DNA of 5,402 bases from Bacillota bacterium (GCA_023440105.1 JAEXSY010000038.1:1-5402); one strand, 5' to 3'; positions 1 to 5,402 are shown, counted from the first letter of the stretch. Made by a program: numbers and translations. The notes: generated by a model not told the origin, from the letters alone.

Positions 1-682
1 AGGCTATCATGTTTGGCCTGGATTAGAAATTGGAAAAATTCAGGTGGAAGCAGGTCCTTCCATGGGCTCTGTGGATGATTTTATAATTACCATTAGAGGG
101 GTAGGTGGTCATGCAGCTATGCCTCACCAATGTAAAAATCCTATTTATCCAGCCATGGAAATAATTCAAGGAGTTAATATAAAGTCTAGGAGCCAGGTTG
201 ACCCTCAAAATCAGCATGTAATTACCTTTACTGCCATAAATGGGGGAAAGGCAACTAATGTTATACCAAAGGATATAGTGCTGATGGGTACCGTAAGAAC
301 CTTCGATGAGCCTTTAAGATATAAGCTAGCAGACATGATAAAGGCAACAGCTATCAGTGCTGCAGAAAATTATGGGTGCATTGCTGAGGTTGACTATGTA
401 TTAGGTTATCCTCCTGTAATAAGTGAGCCGAAAGTGACAGATAGATTCATAAAGGTAACGAAAGAACTCTTAGGAGAAGAAAAGGTACTCCCTATAGATA
501 AGACCTTTGGGGCTGATGATTTTGCTTTTTTTGCCTTAGAAGTTCCCTCAGTACATTTTAGATTAGGAATTACCGGTGATATAAAAGGGAAGCACCCTCT
601 TCACTCACCTTATTTTGATGCAGAGGAAGACGTTTTGTTTTATGGAATATATACTTTGGTAAATTATATAATAAATAGATAA
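1..682 (+). CDS. M20-family (M20D-type) metal-dependent amidohydrolase, C-terminal part
   Basis: This is the 3' part of a gene whose start lies left of the window. The frame is open from base 2 and gives 226 residues before TAA at 680-682, so roughly the first 40% of a usual ~390-residue protein is missing. The family hydrolyses amide bonds of N-acyl amino acids or small peptides with a two-metal centre, generally in the cytoplasm. Fragment residues 2-6 (YHVWP) contain the His that is a metal ligand in M20D enzymes. The inserted lid/dimerisation domain follows, with GGHAAMPH at 35-42 and NVIP at 86-89. The catalytic domain then resumes with GADDF at 170-174 and LHSPYF at 200-205, whose His is the last metal ligand in this family. 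The first Cys/His/Glu metal-binding motifs are outside the window. The exact substrate cannot be read from sequence: hippurate-like, N-acetyl-amino-acid and N-acyl-cysteine hydrolases all look like this. Confidence 0.9.
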   Translation, partial: GYHVWPGLEIGKIQVEAGPSMGSVDDFIITIRGVGGHAAMPHQCKNPIYPAMEIIQGVNIKSRSQVDPQNQHVITFTAINGGKATNVIPKDIVLMGTVRTFDEPLRYKLADMIKATAISAAENYGCIAEVDYVLGYPPVISEPKVTDRFIKVTKELLGEEKVLPIDKTFGADDFAFFALEVPSVHFRLGITGDIKGKHPLHSPYFDAEEDVLFYGIYTLVNYIINR

Positions 683-690
683 GGATTTTT

Positions 691-730
691 GAGCATAATC
701 AATAGTTGAATTGAGGTTATGCTCTTATTT
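691..730 (+). terminator. Rho-independent terminator after the amidohydrolase
   Basis: GAGCATAATC (691-700) pairs with GGTTATGCTC (715-724), a 10-bp stem with one G-T wobble and a 14-nt loop, followed by TTATTT. It starts 8 nt after the amidohydrolase stop codon and lies just before the glmM promoter, so it separates the two transcription units. The T tract is interrupted, so some read-through is possible. Confidence 0.7.
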
Positions 731-732
731 CA

Positions 733-761
733 TTGTTTATAATTTCAAAATATATTATAAT
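733..761 (+). promoter_or_regulatory. Sigma-A promoter for glmM
   Basis: A -35 box TTGTTT (733-738) and a perfect -10 box TATAAT (756-761) are separated by 17 nt. Transcription would begin near 768, giving a leader of about 40 nt to the ATG at 809. The promoter lies directly after the upstream terminator, which fits independent transcription of glmM. Confidence 0.75.
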
Positions 762-808
762 GGTTTTTAGTGAAATTAGGAAAATTGAAAGTAGAAAGGG
801 AAGATATT

Positions 809-2158
809 ATGGGAAGAATGTTTGGCACCGATGGTGTAAGAGGAGTGGCAAATACAGAGCTTACTGCAAGCATTGCTTATTCATTAGGAAGAGCAGGAGC
901 TTTTGTATTGACAGAAGGAACTCATAAACCAAGGATTTTAGTTGGAAGAGATACGAGAATATCTGGAGATATGCTTGAAGCAGCACTGATATCAGGCATA
1001 TTGTCCGTTGGAGCTGAGGCTGTATCCCTGGGAGTTATACCAACTCCTGCAATAGCTTATTTGGTAAAGGAATATGGTGCCGATGCGGGGGTAATGATTT
1101 CTGCCTCTCATAACCCTGTGGAATTTAATGGAATTAAGTTTTTTGATAATAGAGGATTAAAGCTTTCCGATGAGCTGGAGGATGAAATACAAAAGGTTAT
1201 CGAAGAGGGCTTTAAAAATGTTCCTAATCCAGTAGGAAGCGATTTAGGAAGAATGGTTAAGGAAGCTACAGCTCTTGAGGATTATAAGGATTTTGCTAAG
1301 GAAACTATAGGAGCTGATTTAAAAGGCCTTAAGATAGCTTTAGATTGTGCCAATGGAGCTAGCTATCAGGTGGCTGTAGAAGCCTTCAGAGAGCTAGGTG
1401 CTGAGGTTGTTGTGATCAATGACAATCCCGATGGAGTGAATATAAATGAAAACTGTGGATCAACCCATCCTGAAGAGCTTATGGATTATGTTGTTAGAAA
1501 AAAATGTCATATGGGCTTTGCCTTTGACGGTGATGCAGACAGATGCCTCGCTGTAGATGAAAAGGGTAAGTTGATAAATGGTGATTATATACTGCTTATT
1601 TGTGCTAAATACCTTAGGGATCATGGAAGGCTTAAGGATAATACCCTTGTGGTAACAGTTATGAGCAATTTGGGACTTGATATAGCCTGTGATAAGGATG
1701 ATATTAAGAGAATAAAAACTAAGGTTGGAGACAGGTATGTTCTTGAAGAAATGTTGAAGCATAATTATAAGCTTGGTGGAGAACAATCGGGACACATTAT
1801 CTTCTTAGACTTTAATACCACTGGGGATGGACTTGTAACAGCACTTCAGCTGGCTTCCATAGTAAAGAAAAGCAAGAAGACATTATCAGAGCTTGCCTCC
1901 TGTATGACTGAGCTTCCACAGGTTTTAGTGAATGCCAAAGTTCCTAATAATAAAAAGGACATCCATATAACCGATGAGGAAATAGCAGCAGAAATCAAAG
2001 AGATAGAAGAAAAAATGCAGGGAAGAGGCCGTGTTCTTATAAGACCTTCTGGAACAGAGCCTTTAGTTAGAGTAATGCTTGAAGGTGAGGATCAGGCAGC
2101 TATAGAAGAAATAGCAAATAAATTGGCTAAGCATATTGAAGAAAAGGCGAATAATTAG
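809..2158 (+). CDS. glmM: Phosphoglucosamine mutase GlmM
   Basis: GlmM interconverts glucosamine-6-phosphate and glucosamine-1-phosphate, a cytoplasmic step toward UDP-N-acetylglucosamine for peptidoglycan and teichoic acids. The 449-residue product has the usual length and all hallmarks of the alpha-D-phosphohexomutase fold. These are FGTDGVRG near the N terminus (5-12), the phosphoserine loop SASHNP (98-103, active Ser100), the Mg-binding loop DGDADR (240-245), the sugar-specificity loop GGEQSGH (323-329) and the phosphate-binding loop RPSGTEP (412-418). I place the start at ATG 809: AAAGGG at 795-800 lies 8 nt upstream and MGRMFGTDGVRG matches the family N terminus. An in-frame GTG at 770 would add 13 residues, but it has no ribosome binding site and sits about 2 nt from the predicted transcription start. 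In many Firmicutes glmM follows cdaA and ybbR; here its left neighbour is the amidohydrolase, and no glmS follows. Confidence 0.97.
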   Translation: MGRMFGTDGVRGVANTELTASIAYSLGRAGAFVLTEGTHKPRILVGRDTRISGDMLEAALISGILSVGAEAVSLGVIPTPAIAYLVKEYGADAGVMISASHNPVEFNGIKFFDNRGLKLSDELEDEIQKVIEEGFKNVPNPVGSDLGRMVKEATALEDYKDFAKETIGADLKGLKIALDCANGASYQVAVEAFRELGAEVVVINDNPDGVNINENCGSTHPEELMDYVVRKKCHMGFAFDGDADRCLAVDEKGKLINGDYILLICAKYLRDHGRLKDNTLVVTVMSNLGLDIACDKDDIKRIKTKVGDRYVLEEMLKHNYKLGGEQSGHIIFLDFNTTGDGLVTALQLASIVKKSKKTLSELASCMTELPQVLVNAKVPNNKKDIHITDEEIAAEIKEIEEKMQGRGRVLIRPSGTEPLVRVMLEGEDQAAIEEIANKLAKHIEEKANN

Positions 2159-2174
2159 CCATATAAATAGAAAT

Positions 2175-2231
2175 AAAAGGAGCTACTGCACTATGGACTG
2201 GTATATGTCATGTGCCTTAGCTCCTTTTTTT
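2175..2231. terminator. Bidirectional terminator between glmM and the convergent gene
   Basis: AAAAGGAGCTA (2175-2185) pairs with TAGCTCCTTTT (2218-2228). Inside, after a symmetrical CT/CT internal loop, GCAC (2188-2191) pairs with GTGC (2212-2215). ATG and AC (2193-2195, 2197-2198) then pair with GT and CAT (2207-2211), closing an 8-nt loop. A T run (2225-2231) follows on the plus strand; on the minus strand the stem ends in TTTT followed by ATTT. It lies 16 nt after the glmM stop and about 30 nt beyond the stop of the minus-strand gene, so it can serve both convergent genes. Confidence 0.85.
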
Positions 2232-2258
2232 ATTTAGTTATTATTTATAGCTTTGTAA

Positions 2259-2558
2259 TTATGTTTGTGGATTCGTGGGAATTTCTTCAAAGACTATAGT
2301 GTTTAACGCAGTAAAGAATCCTATTAATATTCCAAGGATAATATTATTTAGATTAAAGTAAGCATCAAAAAATGTAATCATTATTATTATGATTAAAAAG
2401 GTTAGATAGCTACATAGCTTTTTTCTTTTAAGCTTATGGGTTAATTTTTGAATTGGATGGAATAAATGCAGCATACTATTATTTAATCCTATAAATAATG
2501 AAGAGAATAGGAGGGTAGATATTATGCACATAAGGAGCATTGTTAATTTAGATAACAT
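2259..2558 (-). CDS. Small predicted membrane protein, function unknown
   Basis: I do not recognise this 99-residue protein. It has three hydrophobic stretches, about residues 5-25, 48-67 and 70-90. A basic segment (KLTHKLKRKK, 38-47) lies between the first and second, and by the positive-inside rule it should be cytoplasmic. The acidic tail EEIPTNPQT is the only other polar part. There is no lipobox and no clear cleavable signal peptide. Evidence that it is real: the start ATG (2556-2558, minus strand) is preceded by AAGGGG with 7 nt spacing, the frame is not a shadow of any plus-strand gene, and it converges on glmM with a shared terminator just past its stop. A candidate promoter lies about 80-110 nt upstream, overlapped by palindromes that may regulate it. 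Its high Ile/Leu/Phe content in AT-rich DNA calls for some caution, since chance ORFs can look hydrophobic. Confidence 0.65.
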   Translation of the reverse strand: MLSKLTMLLMCIISTLLFSSLFIGLNNSMLHLFHPIQKLTHKLKRKKLCSYLTFLIIIIMITFFDAYFNLNNIILGILIGFFTALNTIVFEEIPTNPQT

Positions 2559-2629
2559 AATTAGTCCCCTTTTTATATTGTTATTATTTTGATAATGCTC
2601 TTCAGTTAAAATACAGATATCTTTATCTT

Positions 2630-2660
2630 TGATATATCACTTATAGTATATCATGATATA
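2630..2660. promoter_or_regulatory. Cluster of GATATA-type palindromes, possible operator
   Basis: Two perfect palindromes sit close together: TGATATATCA (2630-2639) and TATATCATGATATA (2647-2660). Together they give four copies of the 7-mer TGATATA or its complement. The longer palindrome lies inside the spacer of the candidate minus-strand promoter, and the shorter one covers its predicted start point, where a repressor would block transcription. I cannot name a cognate regulator. Confidence 0.4.
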
Positions 2661-2668
2661 AGAGTAAA
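2640..2668 (-). promoter_or_regulatory. Candidate promoter for the small membrane protein gene
   Basis: Read on the minus strand, TTTACT (2663-2668) and TATAAG (2640-2645) lie 17 nt apart and match sigma-A boxes moderately. Transcription would begin near 2633, giving a leader of about 75 nt. AT-rich intergenic DNA yields such matches by chance, so this is tentative. Confidence 0.4.
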
Positions 2669-2819
2669 TTATATACATTTTATGGAAAAATATTTCTCTG
2701 AGTTATAAGATTAAATTGTATTTATAGTAAAATTTATTGTTTTATTAGTAATTTAATAATTTATTACTTTTACGTACTTTGTTTATAAAATAACTTAGCT
2801 TTAATATACCTGTTTATGA

Positions 2820-2828
2820 TGTTATAAT
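2820..2828 (+). promoter_or_regulatory. Extended -10 promoter for the GltD-like oxidoreductase gene
   Basis: TGTTATAAT is a perfect extended -10 element (TGn plus TATAAT). The -35 region 17 nt upstream (TTTAAT, 2800-2805) is weak, as is common for extended -10 promoters. Transcription would begin near 2835, after the in-frame ATG at 2827, so that ATG would not be in the message. Confidence 0.6.
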
Positions 2829-2865
2829 GTATACCGTTATACTGATAAAGGAGAAGACTGAGAAT

Positions 2866-4077
2866 ATGAAACAATTGGTAATGGAAGCTGATAGATGTTT
2901 AAGATGTAAGAACGCCAGGTGTAAAAATAACTGTCCTATAAGCACATCTATTCCAGAGGTTATTGAAGAATTTAGTAAGGGACAGATAGCTAAGGCTGGG
3001 GAAATATTATTTAAGAATAATCCATTGTCCTTGGTCTGTGCAATTGTATGCCCTCATGAAAGCCAGTGTCTTGGTAATTGCATTAAAGGAATTAAATCGG
3101 AACCTGTTAGGTTTTGTGATATAGAAAAGCATGTATCAAAATATTATTTAGAAAATATTAAGCTGGATAAAGAAGCTGACAAAGAAGAAAGAGTTGCTAT
3201 AGTTGGAGGAGGGCCGGCGGGAATCACCATAGCCTTTATTCTTGCACAAAAAGGCTATAAGGTTACTATATTTGATACTCACGATAAAATAGGTGGAGTT
3301 TTAAGATATGGTATTCCTGAATTTAGGCTTCCTAAGAGTATATTAGAGCATTATGAAGCTAGGCTTAGAGAGCTGGGAGTAAAAATAAGACCTAACACAT
3401 TAATCGGTCCAGTGTTAACTTTAGATAAGCTGTTTTATGATGGCTATAAGGCAATATTCATAGGTACTGGTGTTTGGAATCCAAGAACCCTAAATATAAA
3501 AGGAGAATCTCTAGGTAATGTTCACTATGCTATAGATTATTTAAAAGCTCCTGAGGTTTATAAATTAGGAGATAGAGTAGGTATTATTGGTGCTGGAGAT
3601 GTTGCTATGGATGCAGCTAGAACGGCAAAAAAGAATGGAGCAAAAGAAGTTACTATCCTTTATAGAAAGGGTATGAATGATATAACAGCTACCAAGGCTG
3701 AGCTTCAGGGAGCTATAGAAGAAGGGGTGAAATTTGAATTATTTAAGTCGCCACTAGAGCTCACAGAAGAAGGGATAGTCTATGAGGCTACAAATAGCCT
3801 TGAGGGAGAAGAGGCTGAAAAAGGCTTATTCAGCTGTGATTCCATCATAATATCTGTAAGTCAGTCCCCAAAAAATAATATTGTATCCAATACAACAGGA
3901 TTAAATACTGATAAATGGGGGTTGTTATTAACTGATGACAAAGGCCATACCACCAGAGAAGGAGTCTTTGCTTCAGGTGATGTAGTTACTGGAGCTAAAA
4001 CCGTTGTTCAGGCTGCAGCTCATGCGAAGGTTGTTGCTGATGCCATGGAAAAATACATACTAAGGAACAAAGAATAA
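2866..4077 (+). CDS. GltD-like FAD- and NAD(P)H-dependent oxidoreductase with N-terminal Fe-S domain
   Basis: The protein resembles the small subunit of NADPH glutamate synthase and related flavoproteins, such as the NfnB type, which pass electrons between NAD(P)H, FAD and Fe-S clusters in the cytoplasm. From ATG 2866 it has 403 residues. The N-terminal domain has eight cysteines in two groups, C11/C14/C19/C23 and C58/C62/C68/C72, the pattern that binds two [4Fe-4S] clusters in this family. GGGPAG (114-119) is the FAD loop, GGVLRYGIPEFRLPK (143-157) a family signature, GAGDVA (242-247) the NAD(P) loop, and a C-terminal GVFASGDV motif completes the FAD site. It is shorter than typical ~460-residue GltD/NfnB proteins. 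AAAGGAG (2847-2853) lies 12 nt before this ATG, a long spacing; the ATG at 2827 lies within the predicted -10 box. No large subunit (GltB) or NfnA is adjacent, so its electron partner and reaction are unknown. Confidence 0.88.
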   Translation: MKQLVMEADRCLRCKNARCKNNCPISTSIPEVIEEFSKGQIAKAGEILFKNNPLSLVCAIVCPHESQCLGNCIKGIKSEPVRFCDIEKHVSKYYLENIKLDKEADKEERVAIVGGGPAGITIAFILAQKGYKVTIFDTHDKIGGVLRYGIPEFRLPKSILEHYEARLRELGVKIRPNTLIGPVLTLDKLFYDGYKAIFIGTGVWNPRTLNIKGESLGNVHYAIDYLKAPEVYKLGDRVGIIGAGDVAMDAARTAKKNGAKEVTILYRKGMNDITATKAELQGAIEEGVKFELFKSPLELTEEGIVYEATNSLEGEEAEKGLFSCDSIIISVSQSPKNNIVSNTTGLNTDKWGLLLTDDKGHTTREGVFASGDVVTGAKTVVQAAAHAKVVADAMEKYILRNKE

Positions 4078-4090
4078 AAAAATTATTTAT

Positions 4091-4160
4091 AGGACATCCA
4101 TAGATGGCTTGCTAACTCCATAGGAGAGTAGCATATCATTTGTTAAAGGATGTTCTTTTT
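4091..4160 (+). terminator. Three-tier hairpin terminator after the oxidoreductase gene
   Basis: AGGACATCC (4091-4099) pairs with GGATGTTCT (4148-4156), with one G-T wobble, and is followed by TTTTT (4156-4160). Its long loop can fold further. AGATG (4102-4106) pairs with CATTT (4137-4141), TGCTA (4110-4114) with TAGCA (4129-4133), and CTCC (4116-4119) with GGAG (4123-4126) around a 3-nt ATA loop. It starts 13 nt after the stop codon and ends about 40 nt before the next promoter, so termination is the simplest role. The long stem is more elaborate than termination needs. Confidence 0.7.
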
Positions 4161-4200
4161 GTATTGATTATGTAAAAGTCGTAAATATTCTTACAGGCTA

Positions 4201-4229
4201 TTGAAATTATTGGAATTATTTATTATACT
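4201..4229 (+). promoter_or_regulatory. Sigma-A promoter for the LacI-family repressor (and probably galT)
   Basis: TTGAAA (4201-4206) and TATACT (4224-4229) are separated by 17 nt, close to the sigma-A consensus. The predicted start is near 4236, inside the dyad at 4233-4250. No other good promoter is visible before galT, so this one probably drives both genes. Confidence 0.75.
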
Positions 4230-4232
4230 TTA

Positions 4233-4250
4233 ATAGAAAAGGTTTTCTAT
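4233..4250. promoter_or_regulatory. Operator-like dyad, probable LacI-family binding site
   Basis: ATAGAAAAGGTTTTCTAT has perfect 8-bp arms around a central GG. The inner 14 bp keeps the G-AA / TT-C spacing of the LacI-family operator consensus (TGnAAnCGnTTnCA), with the central CG changed to GG. It covers the predicted transcription start of the repressor gene, the expected place for autoregulation. Confidence 0.65.
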
Positions 4251-4269
4251 AATCGAGGAGCTGATGATT

Positions 4270-5280
4270 ATGGCAACTATAAATGATGTAGCAAGAGAAG
4301 CTGGGGTTTCTATAACTACCGTTTCAAGAGTAATTAATAATAACTACCCAGTGAAAAATTCCACTAGAGAAAAGGTGGATGCTGCAATAAAAAAACTGAA
4401 TTTTAAACCAAATCCGCTAGCCAGAGGACTAATAACAGGAAAAAGTCAGATTATCGGTGTATTGGTACCTAGTATAACCAACTGGTTCTTTTCTTCTATA
4501 GTGGAGGATTTGCAGAGAAAGCTTATGGAGGAAAACTATCATGTTCAGTTATCCACTACTGACGGTATTTCTGAAGCGGAGCAGGAATATATTAAGGAAC
4601 TTTTGGAAAGAAAGGTAGACGGTCTTATTCTTATTGATCCCTGTGCTCTAAATATTAAATCTGGTTATCTTACTGCCCTCTCAGAACAGCTTCCAGTGGT
4701 GATAATAGGCTCTCATGACCCTGAGGTCCACTTAGAAATTGAAGGCGTTTTTTATGATGAAAGAAATGGAATGGAAAAAGCTTTAGAATGCTTCATTAAA
4801 CAGGGGAAGAAAAGAGTAGCTCTTTTAAGAGGAGAGAGGTCTCATTCATTGGATATTAGAGAAGACCTTTATAGCGACATACTAAAAGCGCATAATTTAA
4901 ATTATCATAAGGTTATTAGGGTTAAGAAAGGAAACAACCTCAAGGTTTTTAGGGAGATAGAGAAGATTGTTAAGAAGATGGTAAATAGTGAAGAAGCGCT
5001 TCCCGATGGAGTGATAGCCTGTAATGATTTAATGGCTTCTGCCCTGATTATTGCCTTAAGGAATAATAATATTCATGTGCCAAAGGATATGGGGGTAATT
5101 GGCTATGATAATACCCCATTAAGCTATATAAGCTCCCCAGGAATAACCACTGTGGACCTGGGAACAGAGGCATTAGGAGAACAGGCAGCTAATATTCTAT
5201 TAAACAAAATATTTTTTACAAATACTAGTGATAAAAGAATTATATTGAATACGCAGCTTGTTTTAAGAGAAAGTACATAA
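4270..5280 (+). CDS. LacI/GalR-family transcriptional repressor
   Basis: This is a sugar-responsive DNA-binding regulator, 336 residues, the normal family length. The N-terminal helix-turn-helix covers about residues 3-24 (TINDVAREAGVS, then TTVSRVIN), with I15 and T16 at the positions that usually set operator specificity. The hinge motif NPLARGL is at 48-54, with Leu54 the expected minor-groove residue. The periplasmic-binding-protein-like effector domain follows from about residue 61. It includes CNDLMA (251-256), GYDNTPLS (278-285) and the late SPGITTVDLG segment (289-298). I choose ATG 4270 because GAGGAG (4255-4260) lies 9 nt upstream and the MATI start is typical; the in-frame ATG at 4264 would leave only 3 nt. 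The gene sits 51 nt before galT, so galactose or a related sugar is the likely signal. One oddity: the usual R-x-x-G-F/Y effector-domain motif appears as R197-E-D-L-Y. Confidence 0.93.
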   Translation: MATINDVAREAGVSITTVSRVINNNYPVKNSTREKVDAAIKKLNFKPNPLARGLITGKSQIIGVLVPSITNWFFSSIVEDLQRKLMEENYHVQLSTTDGISEAEQEYIKELLERKVDGLILIDPCALNIKSGYLTALSEQLPVVIIGSHDPEVHLEIEGVFYDERNGMEKALECFIKQGKKRVALLRGERSHSLDIREDLYSDILKAHNLNYHKVIRVKKGNNLKVFREIEKIVKKMVNSEEALPDGVIACNDLMASALIIALRNNNIHVPKDMGVIGYDNTPLSYISSPGITTVDLGTEALGEQAANILLNKIFFTNTSDKRIILNTQLVLREST

Positions 5281-5331
5281 AACCCTTGTTATTATAAATC
5301 TTATGAGAACAGAATTTAGGAGGTAAGTAAA

Positions 5332-5402
5332 ATGGCTGAATTAAGATGGAATCCATTATTACAGGATTGGACTATAGTGGCATCTCACAGACAAAATAGA
5401 CC
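5332..5402 (+). CDS. galT: Galactose-1-phosphate uridylyltransferase, N-terminal fragment
   Basis: Only the first 23 codons are inside the window. The start MAELRWNPLLQDW followed by ASHRQNR matches the N terminus of class I GalT proteins, where (E/D)LRW-(N/D)P and SHRQ/THRQ-x-RP are characteristic. GalT swaps UMP between UDP-glucose and galactose-1-phosphate in the cytoplasmic Leloir pathway. ATG 5332 is preceded by a perfect AGGAGG (5318-5323) with 8 nt spacing. The catalytic HPH motif and metal-binding cysteines are beyond the window. The 51-nt gap after the repressor holds no terminator or convincing promoter, so the two genes are probably co-transcribed, and galK or other galactose genes may follow. 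Confidence 0.85.
   Translation, partial: MAELRWNPLLQDWTIVASHRQNR

Larger units (their letters stand above)
2559..2819. other. AT-rich divergent intergenic region
   Basis: This gap separates the minus-strand membrane protein gene from the plus-strand oxidoreductase gene. I see no ORF with a ribosome binding site and no RNA gene in it. It holds the minus gene's ribosome binding site (CCCCTT at 2566-2571, read on the minus strand as AAGGGG), a candidate minus-strand promoter with overlapping palindromes at 2630-2668, and a weak AT dyad (AGTAAT 2747-2752 with ATTACT 2763-2768). The plus-strand promoter begins at its right edge. Confidence 0.6.

Noticed and set aside
23..217. 64-residue minus-strand ORF over the amidohydrolase gene
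   Set aside because: It overlaps conserved M20 motifs and has no family resemblance.
733..927. 64-residue plus-strand ORF at the glmM start
   Set aside because: It begins in the glmM promoter and continues out of frame through the glmM N terminus.
1460..1795. 111-residue minus-strand ORF inside glmM
   Set aside because: It lies wholly within the conserved glmM frame, including the DGDADR and GGEQSGH coding regions, and has no separate support. It is an antisense shadow.
2747..2768. AT-only dyad AGTAAT ... ATTACT as a terminator or operator
   Set aside because: It is a 6-bp arm in very AT-rich DNA with no GC stem and no fit to a promoter, and is well within chance.
4091..4160. Possible riboswitch controlling the repressor gene
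   Set aside because: It lies upstream of the repressor's own promoter (4201-4229) and 13 nt after the oxidoreductase stop, and I could not match it to a known riboswitch core. Termination of the upstream gene is simpler.
4270..5280. Could the LacI-family protein be CcpA, the global carbon regulator?
   Set aside because: It sits next to galT with its own local operator, and I found no CcpA-type cre site in the window. A local galactose regulator fits better.

Overview
The window looks like chromosomal DNA from a low-GC Gram-positive anaerobe, most likely a Clostridium or close relative. The basis is AT-rich sequence with AT-ending codons, strong purine-rich ribosome binding sites (AAAGGG, AAGGGG, AAAGGAG, GAGGAG, AGGAGG), sigma-A promoters close to consensus, and clostridial-style protein sequences. 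I see no insertion sequence, CRISPR array, tRNA, rRNA or phage gene.

Layout. (1) 1-682, plus strand: C-terminal 226 residues of an M20-family (M20D-type) metal-dependent amidohydrolase, closed by a hairpin terminator at 691-730. (2) 733-2158, plus: a sigma-A promoter (TTGTTT-17-TATAAT) and a complete glmM (phosphoglucosamine mutase, start best placed at 809). (3) 2175-2231: a long interrupted hairpin with T runs on both strands, which probably terminates glmM and the convergent gene to its right. (4) 2259-2558, minus: a 99-residue predicted membrane protein of unknown function with a good ribosome binding site. (5) 2559-2865: an AT-rich divergent intergenic region with a cluster of GATATA-type palindromes lying over a candidate minus-strand promoter, and an extended -10 promoter for the plus strand. 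(6) 2866-4077, plus: a GltD-like FAD/NAD(P)H oxidoreductase with an N-terminal eight-cysteine domain and no large-subunit partner in view. It is followed by a three-tier hairpin terminator at 4091-4160. (7) 4201-5280, plus: a promoter, an 18-bp operator-like dyad and a LacI/GalR-family repressor. (8) 5332-5402, plus: the first 23 codons of galT, running off the window.

How the genes work together. Most units here look independently transcribed: the amidohydrolase, glmM, the membrane protein and the oxidoreductase each have their own promoter and/or terminator where visible. The exception is the repressor and galT, 51 nt apart with no terminator seen between them. They probably form the start of a galactose (Leloir pathway) operon, with the repressor controlling itself and galT through the dyad over its own transcription start.

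I do not find a convincing undescribed system. The more interesting items are the dyad upstream of the repressor, the palindrome cluster in front of the small membrane protein, the stand-alone GltD-like enzyme and the two elaborate terminator hairpins. Two start codons (glmM and the oxidoreductase) should be placed downstream of the longest-ORF start because the upstream candidates conflict with predicted promoters.
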